Of a stretch of DNA of 22,967 nt, positions 13,286-20,666 are shown piece by piece. Positions within the stretch are counted from its first letter, which is position 1, and every line of letters starts with the position of its first letter. Position numbers and translations under genes: made by a program. The notes beneath the pieces were generated by a model. That model ran no database searches. It worked only from the letters and a program-made list of their open reading frames with translations, and was not told the origin of the DNA. Source of the stretch: DASUAO01 sp046484625 (lineage in GTDB: Bacteria; Actinomycetota; Acidimicrobiia; IMCC26256; PALSA-555); contig JAWOIO010000227.1 in the NCBI GenBank assembly GCA_046484625.1, forward strand, positions 1 through 22,967. The letters run 5' to 3'.

Positions 13286-14707
13286 TCACTGCTGACCTCG
13301 ATGGTCCCGGAGCACCGTCTGCGCAGCATGCCAGCCGCACATGCCGTGGACCCCGCCGCCCGGCGGTGTGGACGACGAGCAGAGGTACACGCCGGGGATC
13401 GGCGTCCGCCACGGTCGGGCCGACACCGCGGGGCGCGTGACGAGCTGGCGGAGGTCGCCCGCACCACCGTTGATGTCGCCGCCGACATAGTTGGCGTTGT
13501 AGCCCTCCATCTGCGCCGGCGTCATGGTGTGGCAGGCACGGATCTGGTCTCGGAAGCCCGGCGCGAAGCGTTCGACCTGCGCTTCGATGGCCGCGGTCTG
13601 GTCGACGTCGGACCCAGACGGAACATGGCAGTACGCCCAGGCCGTGTGCTTGCCGACCGGGGCCCGGGAGGGGTCGAAGCCGCTGGGCTGCACGAGGAGC
13701 ACGAACGGGCGCTCGGGATGTCGGCCCGCCACCACCGCGGCCTCGCTCGCTGCTACCTCGTCGAGGGTGCCACCGACGTGCACGGTCGCGGCGCGCGCGA
13801 CGTCGGGTGACGTCCAGGGGATCGGTCCGTCGAGCGCCCAGTCGACCTTGCACACCCCGGGCCCGTAGCGGAACCTCGAGAGTCGGCTCGCGTAGCGCGT
13901 GGGCACGTCGTCGCCCGCGATCGCGAGCAGCTGCCGCGGGGTCACGTCGAGGACGGTCGCGTCGGCCGGGGGGAGTGCGCGTAGCGACGTGACCTCGTGG
14001 TCGGTGACGATCTCGCCGCCGCTCGCGATGAGCAGTGCGGCGAGCGCGTCCGCGAGCGCCTGTGAACCGCCAGCGGCCATCGGCCACCCGACGAGGTGCC
14101 CGAGGAGCATGAGGAGCATCCCGTATCCCGCGGTCGCGGGTGCGTCGAGCGAGAGCATCGAGTGCCCGGCTGCGCCGGCGAGGAGCGCGCGTGCCTCGTC
14201 GGAGGCGAAGCGAGCTCGAGCGAGCGCGCGAGCAGGACGGATCGCGTTGACGCCGAACCGGGCGAGTGTGAGCGGGGCGCGTGGCACGCGCAGGGGCGAC
14301 AGCGTCGCGTCGACGATTGCGGGTCCTCGCTCGACGAGCGGGTCGAACAACCTTGCATAGGCGCGCCCGTCGTCCCCGAGTGCCCGTGCCGTGTCGGCCA
14401 CCGACCGTTCCAGGATCGCGGCGCGACCTCCGTCGAGCGGGTGGGCCAGCGGCGCCGCCGGATGGCTCCACTCGAGCCCGTGGTCGTGCAGCGGGAGGTC
14501 CGCGAACGCGGGCGACGCCAGGGCCAGCGGATGGATCGCGGAGCACACGTCGTGCGCGAAGCCGGGCTCGGTGAGCGCGGCGGTCCGCATGCCACCACCG
14601 ACGGTCGCCGCCGCCTCGAACAGCACGACCTTCCATCCCGCCCGCGCGAGCGTGATCGCCGCGGCCAGACCGTTGGGACCCGCCCCGACGACGACTGCCT
14701 CAGCCAT
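13286..14707 (-). CDS. NAD(P)/FAD-dependent oxidoreductase, phytoene-desaturase/PYROXD2-like
   Basis: A 473-residue flavoprotein. The dinucleotide-binding motif is VVVGAGPNGLAAAITLARAG (Gly8, Gly10, Gly13), with Glu31 ending beta-2 (VVLFEAAATVGGGMRT), as in the amine-oxidase/phytoene-desaturase superfamily. The C-terminal FAD segment contains GVYLCSSSTPPGGGVHGMCG. Overall length and motifs resemble PYROXD2-type proteins rather than true carotenoid desaturases, and no carotenoid genes are adjacent. The substrate is unknown. The start is ATG 14707, because MAEAVVVGAG places the Rossmann fold at the N-terminus as expected. The 213-base region between it and the divergent desaturase gene should hold both promoters. 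Confidence 0.88.
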   Translation of the reverse strand: MAEAVVVGAGPNGLAAAITLARAGWKVVLFEAAATVGGGMRTAALTEPGFAHDVCSAIHPLALASPAFADLPLHDHGLEWSHPAAPLAHPLDGGRAAILERSVADTARALGDDGRAYARLFDPLVERGPAIVDATLSPLRVPRAPLTLARFGVNAIRPARALARARFASDEARALLAGAAGHSMLSLDAPATAGYGMLLMLLGHLVGWPMAAGGSQALADALAALLIASGGEIVTDHEVTSLRALPPADATVLDVTPRQLLAIAGDDVPTRYASRLSRFRYGPGVCKVDWALDGPIPWTSPDVARAATVHVGGTLDEVAASEAAVVAGRHPERPFVLLVQPSGFDPSRAPVGKHTAWAYCHVPSGSDVDQTAAIEAQVERFAPGFRDQIRACHTMTPAQMEGYNANYVGGDINGGAGDLRQLVTRPAVSARPWRTPIPGVYLCSSSTPPGGGVHGMCGWHAAQTVLRDHRGQQ

Positions 14708-14816
14708 GTTCGCGACCCATCCGGGTGACGCTACCGATGGTGCAGCCGCGCGCCGCGGGTGCCGAACCCCGAATGAGCCTGCGGGCGGACGCTCCGAGTG
14801 GTGCGCCGACCACACG

Positions 14817-14842
14817 CCCTGTCCGCCCGCCCTGTCCGCCCG
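14817..14842. repeat. 13-bp tandem duplication in the divergent promoter region
   Basis: CCCTGTCCGCCCG occurs twice, head to tail (14817-14829 and 14830-14842). It lies between the FAD oxidoreductase start (14707) and the desaturase start (14921). A TACACT hexamer at 14871-14876, a possible -10 for the desaturase, lies 28 bases downstream. No convincing -35 is visible. The duplication may be slippage or paired sites for a regulator. Confidence 0.6.
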
Positions 14843-14920
14843 GTGCCGAGCCAGCGGAGGCAGCTCGGGGTACACTGAGGGACTCGCGCCAACCGATCCT
14901 CGACCGCGCACGCTCACTGG

Positions 14921-16993
14921 GTGAAGACACTGACCTTTACAACCGACGACCCATCGTTCACGACGCACGACCCATCGTTCGACTCGTCACTCGCCTCCGG
15001 CGACCTCGAGCAAGAGCGGACCTGGCAGCAGATCGTCGGCCCCTACGCCAAAGCGGACGTCGGGCGCGCCTCGCTGTCGCTCGCGACCTCGGTCGTGCCG
15101 TTCGTGTGCCTCTGGGTGCTGATGTACTGGGCGCTCGACGTGTCGTACCTGATCACGCTGGCCCTTGCGGTCCCGGCGGCCGGGTTCCTGCTCCGCACCT
15201 ACATCCTCTTCCACGACTGCACGCACGGGTCGCTGCTCCCGGGCAAGCGCGCGAACGCGTGGCTCGGGACGATCCTGGGGTGGCTGGTGTTCACTCCGTT
15301 CGGGCGCTGGCGCTACGAGCACGCCGTGCACCACGCGACCGCCGGCGACCTCGACCGCCGCTTCATCGGTGACGTCCCCACGTACACGGTTGCCGAGTAC
15401 CGGTCGTGGTCGTTGCCGACACGTGTCGCGTACCGGCTGTACCGCAACCCCGCGGTGATGTTCGGGCTCGGCCCGATCTACGCGATGCTCCTCGAGCCGC
15501 GTTGGGCCTGCATCTCCAAGCCCCGTATCCGGCGCAGCGTGTGGGCCACGAACCTCGTGCTCGCTGCCGTCATCACCGGCCTGTGCCTGCTCATCGGCTG
15601 GCGGGCGTTCCTGCTCGTCGAGGCGCCGTTCGTGTTCCTCTCGGGCGGCGTCGGGATCTGGCTCTTCTACGTGCAGCACCAGTTCGACGACGTCTACTGG
15701 CGCCGTAGCGACGAGTGGTCGTACCAGGATGCCGCGCTCCTCGGGAGCTCCTACCTGAAGCTGCCGAAGATCCTGCAGTTCTTCACCGGCAACATCGGCC
15801 TGCACCACGTGCACCATCTGAGCGCCAAGATCCCCAACTACAACCTCCAGCGGGCACACGACCAGGAGATCATCTTCCACGGTTCCCGCACGGTCGGGTT
15901 CATGGACGGTCTCCGGGCGACGCGCCTCAAGCTCTGGGACGAGGACCAGGGCCGGATGGTCACCTGGCGCGACGTCCGTCAGGCGAAGCACCAGCGGGTG
16001 CCGACACACGCCCGACCCCGCGCGTCAGACCTGGAGCCGGCGGAGCAACACCGCGTAGTCGCATCCGGCTGTCTCGCCGCCCGAGCGCGCGGAGTCGGTG
16101 AGGAACGTCGTGGGGTCGAAGTCCGAGCCGAGCCCGTCGATGTACGCCCGGTGCTCCTCGAGCGACGCGATCCCCTTGACCAGTGTGTCGGTCACGTCCA
16201 CGTAGTGCGTCGTCGGGTCGGTCGACGCGACGTACGCGGCACCGATTCCCTGCCATGGATCGCCCAGATCGGGATACAGCCAGCGGTTCGCGGCGTCGCG
16301 ACACGCGTCGATCGCGGCGAGGCCGACGATCCGGTGGTCGAGATGGTTCACGGGACCGCCCTCGCCCCACGTGAGACCGAAGTGCATCGTGAGCACGATG
16401 TCCGGGCGGTGCCGGCGGTACGCCGCGCAGAGGTCCCGGCGCAGCGCCATGGAGTGCTCGACGGCGCCGTCGGGATGGCCGAGGAACTCGACCTCCGTCA
16501 CGCCGACGATGGCCGCGCCGCGCCGCTCCTCCTCTTCGCGCAACGGACCGCAGCGGTCGGGCGCCATGCCGTCGATGCCGGCCTCGCCGCTCGTGACGAG
16601 GACGTACGTGACCGACTTCCCCTGGCCGGTCCAGCGCGCGACGGCGCCGGCCAGCCCGTACTCGAGGTCGTCGGGGTGGGCCACGACCGCGACCGCCCGC
16701 TGCCAGTCCTCCGGGAACTCGTCCATGGGGTGATTCCTAGTCGAGGATTCCGCTCCGATGTGGCCGCGCATCGGCGAGACTGGGATCGATGCACGGCCAC
16801 GGCGGGCACGCGACGAGCGACAGCGCGCTCGTGCGGCGCGCCCTCTGGGTCGCCTTGGTCCTCAACGCCGGGTTCTTGGTCGTGGAGGTCGTCGCCGGGA
16901 TCGTGTTCGACTCGCTCGCGCTGCTCGCCGACGCCGCGCACATGGCGACCGACGTCGCGGGGCTCGCGATCGCCTTGGTGGCGCAGTCACTGA
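14921..16993 (+). CDS. Membrane fatty acid desaturase with a missing or displaced stop codon
   Basis: Residues 1-355 are a typical di-iron membrane desaturase. The three histidine boxes are FHDCTHGS (H98, H102), HAVHHATAGD (H134, H137, H138) and GLHHVHHLSAKIPNYNL (H295 to H299). Hydrophobic spans lie near 55-95, 113-125, 209-226 and 230-250. Relatives introduce a double bond into acyl chains using ferredoxin or cytochrome electrons, and end soon after a segment like KLWDEDQGRMV (here about residue 347, near 15960). In this window no stop follows: the frame runs on for about 330 residues of Arg/Val-rich, unrelated sequence, antisense to the whole PIG-L gene, to 16993. The functional product probably ends near 15990-16030, with the stop lost or a frameshift nearby. 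The start is GTG 14921. A 21-base direct repeat (two copies of ACGACCCATCGTTC) encodes the N-terminal DDPSF/HDPSF. Confidence 0.8.
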   Translation: MKTLTFTTDDPSFTTHDPSFDSSLASGDLEQERTWQQIVGPYAKADVGRASLSLATSVVPFVCLWVLMYWALDVSYLITLALAVPAAGFLLRTYILFHDCTHGSLLPGKRANAWLGTILGWLVFTPFGRWRYEHAVHHATAGDLDRRFIGDVPTYTVAEYRSWSLPTRVAYRLYRNPAVMFGLGPIYAMLLEPRWACISKPRIRRSVWATNLVLAAVITGLCLLIGWRAFLLVEAPFVFLSGGVGIWLFYVQHQFDDVYWRRSDEWSYQDAALLGSSYLKLPKILQFFTGNIGLHHVHHLSAKIPNYNLQRAHDQEIIFHGSRTVGFMDGLRATRLKLWDEDQGRMVTWRDVRQAKHQRVPTHARPRASDLEPAEQHRVVASGCLAARARGVGEERRGVEVRAEPVDVRPVLLERRDPLDQCVGHVHVVRRRVGRRDVRGTDSLPWIAQIGIQPAVRGVATRVDRGEADDPVVEMVHGTALAPRETEVHREHDVRAVPAVRRAEVPAQRHGVLDGAVGMAEELDLRHADDGRAAPLLLFAQRTAAVGRHAVDAGLAARDEDVRDRLPLAGPARDGAGQPVLEVVGVGHDRDRPLPVLRELVHGVIPSRGFRSDVAAHRRDWDRCTATAGTRRATARSCGAPSGSPWSSTPGSWSWRSSPGSCSTRSRCSPTPRTWRPTSRGSRSPWWRSH
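16025..16726 (-). CDS. PIG-L family Zn-dependent deacetylase (MshB/Mca-like)
   Basis: A 233-residue protein of normal family length. The zinc motif AHPDD is at 16-20 (His17, Asp19, Asp20), and the third metal ligand is His131 in GGPVNHLDHRIVG. The segments VTYVLVTSGEAG, REEEERRGAAIVGV and FLGHPDGAVE are also characteristic. Members remove N-acetyl from glucosamine-containing molecules, as in mycothiol synthesis or conjugate detoxification, or act on secondary metabolites. The substrate here is open. The start is ATG 16726; a longer in-frame start at 16771 would leave almost no space to the divergent transporter. Its stop falls where the desaturase family should end, and the whole gene is antisense to the unusual desaturase extension. 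The clear motifs make this strand the real gene. Confidence 0.88.
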   Translation of the reverse strand: MDEFPEDWQRAVAVVAHPDDLEYGLAGAVARWTGQGKSVTYVLVTSGEAGIDGMAPDRCGPLREEEERRGAAIVGVTEVEFLGHPDGAVEHSMALRRDLCAAYRRHRPDIVLTMHFGLTWGEGGPVNHLDHRIVGLAAIDACRDAANRWLYPDLGDPWQGIGAAYVASTDPTTHYVDVTDTLVKGIASLEEHRAYIDGLGSDFDPTTFLTDSARSGGETAGCDYAVLLRRLQV

Positions 16994-17691
16994 TGCTCCG
17001 TCCGTCATCGGCGCGTCGCACCTTCGGTCTGCGGCGCGCCGAGGCGCTCGGAGGCCTCGCGAACGGCGTCCTGATCCTGGTCACGTCGGCGTGGATCTTC
17101 TACGAGGCCGCCCGCCGCATCGGTGAGCCCCACGACGTCGAGGGGATCGGGATCCTCGTGGTCGCGACCCTCGGGCTCCTCGTCAACCTGGGGAGCGCGT
17201 GGATGCTGGCGCGCGCGCCCGGACGGGACCTGAACCTGCGCGGCGCGTTGCTCCACATGCTCTCCGACGCGGCGGGTTCCGTCGGGGTGATGATCGTGGG
17301 GGTCGGGGTGCTCGCCCTCGGCGCCGACTGGCTCGACCCGGTCATGTCGGTGCTGATCGGCGTCCTGGTGGCCTGGGCGGCATGGGGGCTGCTCCGCGAC
17401 GCGCTGAACGTCCTCCTCGAGGGTGCGCCCCGCCACCTCGACGTCGACGAGGTCGAAGCCGCACTCGCGGCCGGACCCGAGGTCGAGGCCGTGCACCACC
17501 TCCACGTCTGGGAGATCGGCTCCGACCTCCCGGCGCTCTCGGCCCACGTCGTGCTCGCGGATGCCGGGACGCTGCACGAGGCGCAGGAGCGCGGTGACGC
17601 ACTCAAGGTGATGCTCGCGGAGCGGTTCGGCATCGAGCACGTGACCCTCGAGCTCGAGTGCCACGGGTGCGACACGCCCGACCACGACTGA
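16789..17691 (+). CDS. Zinc-type cation diffusion facilitator (CDF/ZnT) efflux transporter
   Basis: A 300-residue protein of normal CDF length. The zinc site is complete: HxxxD in helix 2 (LLADAAHMATD, His51 and Asp55) and HxxxD in helix 5 (LLHMLSDAAGS, His156 and Asp160). Six helices span about residues 15-190. A cytoplasmic ferredoxin-like domain follows (LLEGAPRHLDVDEVEAAL, VHHLHVWEIGSDLPALSAHV). The N-terminus is His-rich (MHGHGGH) and the C-terminus has CHGCDTPDHD, both likely metal-binding. It exports Zn(II), perhaps Cd(II) or Co(II), from the cytoplasm using the proton gradient. The start is ATG 16789. The 62-base gap to the divergent PIG-L gene must hold its promoter; I see no obvious metal-regulator site. 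Confidence 0.92.
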   Translation: MHGHGGHATSDSALVRRALWVALVLNAGFLVVEVVAGIVFDSLALLADAAHMATDVAGLAIALVAQSLMLRPSSARRTFGLRRAEALGGLANGVLILVTSAWIFYEAARRIGEPHDVEGIGILVVATLGLLVNLGSAWMLARAPGRDLNLRGALLHMLSDAAGSVGVMIVGVGVLALGADWLDPVMSVLIGVLVAWAAWGLLRDALNVLLEGAPRHLDVDEVEAALAAGPEVEAVHHLHVWEIGSDLPALSAHVVLADAGTLHEAQERGDALKVMLAERFGIEHVTLELECHGCDTPDHD

Positions 17692-17720
17692 ACCTCTCCA
17701 GTGGGTCAGGGGACGTGGGT

Positions 17721-17748
17721 CAGGGAAGCCGGATCAGGGAAGCCGGAT
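17721..17748. repeat. 14-bp tandem duplication across the P450 stop codon
   Basis: CAGGGAAGCCGGAT occurs twice head to tail (17721-17734, 17735-17748). The P450 TGA (17736-17734 on the minus strand) straddles the junction. A second direct repeat, GTGGGTCAGG, lies beside it at 17701-17710 and 17715-17724. The 42-base gap between the convergent transporter and P450 is thus largely repetitive, without a stem-loop that I would call a terminator. Confidence 0.8.
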
Positions 17749-18924
17749 CGGGAGGTGCTCGAAGCCGCGCACCAGGCTGGAGCGAGCGAGCTCACCCGGT
17801 CCTGTGACCTCGTAGTCGGGGGCGCGATCGAGCAGCTCCTCGAGGAGGACTCGGCCCTCGAGGCGGGCGAGGGCGGCGCCGAGGCACAGGTGCTCGCCGA
17901 AGCCGAACGCGAGGTTCGGGGTGGTGGCGGGACGGAACGCGTCGAATCTGGCGGCCGGCGGCCCGAACGCGGCTTCGTCGCGGTTCCCGCTCGCGTAGAG
18001 CATCAGGAGGAACTCGTCCGCGTGCACGTCGACACCCCCGACGGTGGTGTCCTCCACGACGGTGCGGCCGAACTGCTGGATGGGCGTGACCCAACGGAGG
18101 CACTCCTCGATCGCGCCCGGGATCGCGGCGGGCTCCGCGGCGAGGCGGGACCGCTGGTCGGGGTGCTCGGCCAGCGCGAGCAGGCCCCCGGAGATGAGGT
18201 GGCGGGTCGTCTCGTTGCCCGCGACCAGCAGGGAGAGGTTGAACGTCACGAGCTCGCCCGCTGACAGCGGCGCGCCCTCGATCTCTGACCGGACGAGGAG
18301 CGACACCACGTCGTCGCCGGGATCGGCACGTTGACGCTCGGCGTGCTCCTGGAGGAACGCGTGGAGCTCCATCACCGACTGCATCGCGTCGGGGGGCAGC
18401 GCGGACCGCCCGTCGGAAGCGAGGATCGTCGCGTCGGACCACCGTCGGAACTCGGAGCGCTCGTCCTCGGGGACGCCGAGGACGTCCGCGATGACCATCA
18501 CGGGGAGCGGTGCCGCCAGGACGTCGACGGCATCGACGATCTCGCCGCGGGGGATCGCGTCCAGCAGCGATCGGGTGCGCTCCCGGACCCGGCCCTCCAT
18601 CCGCCCCACGGCCCGCGGCGTGAACTCGCGATTGAGCAGCCGGCGGTACTCGCCGTGCCGCGGGGGATCCAAGTGCAGGATCGAGCCCTCGATGCGGCCA
18701 CCCTCGCGGAGGGGATCGTTGACCAGGACACCGCGGCCCGAGCAGAAGCGGCCGGGATCCCGGCTGATCTCGCGGATGTCTGCGTACCGTGCGACCAGGC
18801 GCGCCCCGGGCTCGTACTCGGGGAGGTCGGGTCGGGCGCGCAGCCCCGCGAGCAGGTCGTAGTAGTCGGCGCGTTCGAACACGCCCGGCTTCGAGAAGTC
18901 GACCGGGTAGTGGGTCGCGGTCAT
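17734..18924 (-). CDS. Cytochrome P450 monooxygenase (intact)
   Basis: A 396-residue soluble bacterial-type P450. The helix-C segment is LDPPRHGEYRRLLNREFTP, the I-helix oxygen motif AGNETT is at 235-240, ExxR is Glu274-Arg277 (EECLRWV), and the haem loop is FGFGEHLCLGAALARLEG with Cys347 as iron ligand. All core elements are present. It resembles actinobacterial families that hydroxylate steroids, terpenes or fatty acids, but the substrate is not deducible, and no ferredoxin gene is adjacent. The start is ATG 18924, overlapping the stop of the acyl-CoA synthetase remnant as ATGA, which implies translational coupling. It is last in the kinase/ligase/P450 operon. The frame is also open upstream through the broken ligase as far as 19497. 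Confidence 0.93.
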   Translation of the reverse strand: MTATHYPVDFSKPGVFERADYYDLLAGLRARPDLPEYEPGARLVARYADIREISRDPGRFCSGRGVLVNDPLREGGRIEGSILHLDPPRHGEYRRLLNREFTPRAVGRMEGRVRERTRSLLDAIPRGEIVDAVDVLAAPLPVMVIADVLGVPEDERSEFRRWSDATILASDGRSALPPDAMQSVMELHAFLQEHAERQRADPGDDVVSLLVRSEIEGAPLSAGELVTFNLSLLVAGNETTRHLISGGLLALAEHPDQRSRLAAEPAAIPGAIEECLRWVTPIQQFGRTVVEDTTVGGVDVHADEFLLMLYASGNRDEAAFGPPAARFDAFRPATTPNLAFGFGEHLCLGAALARLEGRVLLEELLDRAPDYEVTGPGELARSSLVRGFEHLPIRLP

Positions 18925-19497
18925 GGCCGTCCGATCGCGTCGGCGCGCCCGGAGTTGTGGAACCGAGCCTCGAGCGCGGTGAGGTCCTCGGCCGTCAAGA
19001 CGCGATACTCGGCCCCGGTGCCGGGACGCCAGTAGATGGGATCGTCGGTGTACCACCGCTCGGCGCGCAGCGGTCGCTTGTCGACCTTGTTGGTCGCGCC
19101 GACGGGCAGGGTCGTGATGCGCACGTAGCGGGGAGCCCACTTGGTCCCGAGGTCGGGCTGCTCGGCGAGGAACCGGCCGAAGGCCTCGGGGTTGGGGTAG
19201 TAGCCCTCGAACCGGTCGACGACGTTGAGGAACAGATCGTCGGGGCGAACGGGCGGCACCGAAGAGCGCGAACAGGTAGGCGGGGACGTTGCCGAGGAGG
19301 ACCCCGACGTGGAAGGGCCCCGATGCGGGCCGGAGCGTGTCGAGCGCCGCCGCCCACCGTCCGCTCTCCGCCACCACCTCACGCCAGGTCCAGATGAGAT
19401 CGTCGACGACGATCCCGTCGCTGTCGTCCACGGCCCGCCCCGCGAGCAGGTCGACGACGGTCGTCGGTCCCAGCCCGCCGTCGTCGGGTCCGGTCAC
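18921..19497 (-). pseudogene. Acyl-CoA synthetase remnant: N- and C-terminal ends joined out of frame
   Basis: The first 82 codons from GTG 19497 look like the N-terminus of an AMP-forming acyl-CoA ligase (DDLIWTWREVVAESGRWAAAL, then HVGVLLGNVPAYLFALFGA). From about 19247 a different frame carries the C-terminal subdomain: DDLFLNVVDRFEGYY, EQPDLGTKWAPRYVRIT, LPVGATNKVDKRPLRAE with the A10-type Lys, and DPIYWRPG, ending at TGA 18921. About 250 residues normally between them are absent, including the P-loop-like YTSGTTG motif and the adenylation core. The join also shifts frame, so no ligase can be made. The GTG start overlaps the kinase stop (GTGA) and the C-terminal stop overlaps the P450 start (ATGA), so both operon joints are preserved while the middle is lost. 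Confidence 0.78.
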
Positions 19498-20519
19498 GAT
19501 CCCGTGATCCGGTCGCGCAGGAGGTCGAGGATCGGGCTGTCCTCGACCGGCATCGAGGGCGTCTCGCCGTCGGCGCGTGCGAGCAGCCCGATGCGGGTCA
19601 TGATCGCGGTGCTCCGGACGAGCGCGAACGTCTCGTACCAGTCGAGGTCGTGCAGCTCGTGGCCGGTGCGCTCCTGGTACTCGGCGACCGTGCCGTCCCG
19701 GTCGGGGAACCCCTCGACGGTCTGGCCCGTCAACGACGTGATCGTCGTCGTGAGCGCGGTGAACCAGGCGACGTCGTGCTCACGGGCCCCGATGACGGTC
19801 ATGTCCCAGTCCAGGACGGCGCGGACTCGGAGATCGCCACCGAACACGACGTTGCCGAGGCGGACGTCCCCCCAGCAGAGCACCGGCGGACGCGATGCAG
19901 GCGACGGCGCGTGGGTCCGGCACCAGTCGAGGGCATCGGTGAGCGCCGGGAGTGGGTCACCGTCGGACGACCACTGGAGGTAGCCGTCCCAGTATGCGAG
20001 CTCCGCCGCGTCGTCCCGCGCGGGCACACCCCCGGCTGCCGCCGGCTCGACCGCAGCGCCATGGATGCGCCCGAGGACATCGATGAAGGCGGTGTGGAGC
20101 GCGGCCTGTTCCGCGGTTCCGAGTGCGTCCACCCAGGGGTCGAACGCCGCGACCTCGCTCACGATGTGCCCGTCGATGCGGGGCATCACCAGGAAGGGTG
20201 CGCCGAGCCACCGGGGGTCGACCTCGAGCTCGAGGGGCGCGGCGATCGGCACCCCGGCTGCCTCAGCGACGGACTGCGCCGCGTGCTGCACGACCAGGTC
20301 ATAGACCGGGAAGAGTCCCGCCTCCGGGGGCGCCATGCGCAGGACCAGATGCTCGGCGGCCGAGCCGTCGGCCTCCCAACGGGCGCGGAAGAGAATGGTG
20401 AGCGCGGAGTACCCGGCCGACGGCCGCTCGAGCTCGTCGACGACCACCCGGTCGACGCCGCGGCGATCCGCCAGCCATCTCGCCAGGCCGTCGGCGAGGT
20501 GCTCGGTGCCCGGGGCCAT
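19494..20519 (-). CDS. APH-like phosphotransferase family protein (ACAD10/11-type kinase fold)
   Basis: A 341-residue protein with an aminoglycoside-phosphotransferase/choline-kinase fold. The catalytic loop is VLCWGDVRLGNVVF (Asp218, Asn223); Trp replaces the usual His before Gly-Asp. The metal-binding motif follows as VLDWDMTVIG (Asp237). The N-lobe has ERPSAGYSALTILFRARW and HLVLRMAPPE (Arg61 at the usual Lys position), and the hinge region LGAPFLVMPRIDGHI is typical. In lipid-degrading actinobacteria such kinases lie beside acyl-CoA dehydrogenases and ligases and probably phosphorylate a hydroxyacyl-CoA or similar intermediate, not antibiotics (inference from ACAD10/11 relatives). The start is ATG 20519. 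Its stop overlaps the ligase remnant start by 4 bases, making it first in the operon with ligase and P450. Confidence 0.85.
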   Translation of the reverse strand: MAPGTEHLADGLARWLADRRGVDRVVVDELERPSAGYSALTILFRARWEADGSAAEHLVLRMAPPEAGLFPVYDLVVQHAAQSVAEAAGVPIAAPLELEVDPRWLGAPFLVMPRIDGHIVSEVAAFDPWVDALGTAEQAALHTAFIDVLGRIHGAAVEPAAAGGVPARDDAAELAYWDGYLQWSSDGDPLPALTDALDWCRTHAPSPASRPPVLCWGDVRLGNVVFGGDLRVRAVLDWDMTVIGAREHDVAWFTALTTTITSLTGQTVEGFPDRDGTVAEYQERTGHELHDLDWYETFALVRSTAIMTRIGLLARADGETPSMPVEDSPILDLLRDRITGS

Positions 20520-20666
20520 CGCGGCGATCCTGCTCGGGGCGCGCCTGGCCGCACCAATTCGCCAGGGCCGACGTGCCCGGCACGTTGGCCGAGTGGGGGC
20601 CCCACGGCCGCGGATTGATGACGATGGTCCCTGGTCGGCGCGCGGCTGGCGGGCGACGATCGACCC

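Noticed and set aside
13230..14636. A second minus-strand frame of 468 codons over the FAD oxidoreductase.
   Set aside because: Same strand but another frame, highly Arg-rich, without motifs; the other frame has the Rossmann and C-terminal FAD signatures.
13286..14707. True phytoene desaturase (crtI).
   Set aside because: No phytoene synthase or other carotenoid gene nearby and the pattern is closer to PYROXD2-type proteins.
19494..20519. Aminoglycoside resistance phosphotransferase.
   Set aside because: Fold motifs are APH-like, but the operon with ligase and P450 and the resemblance to ACAD10/11-type kinases favour a metabolic substrate.
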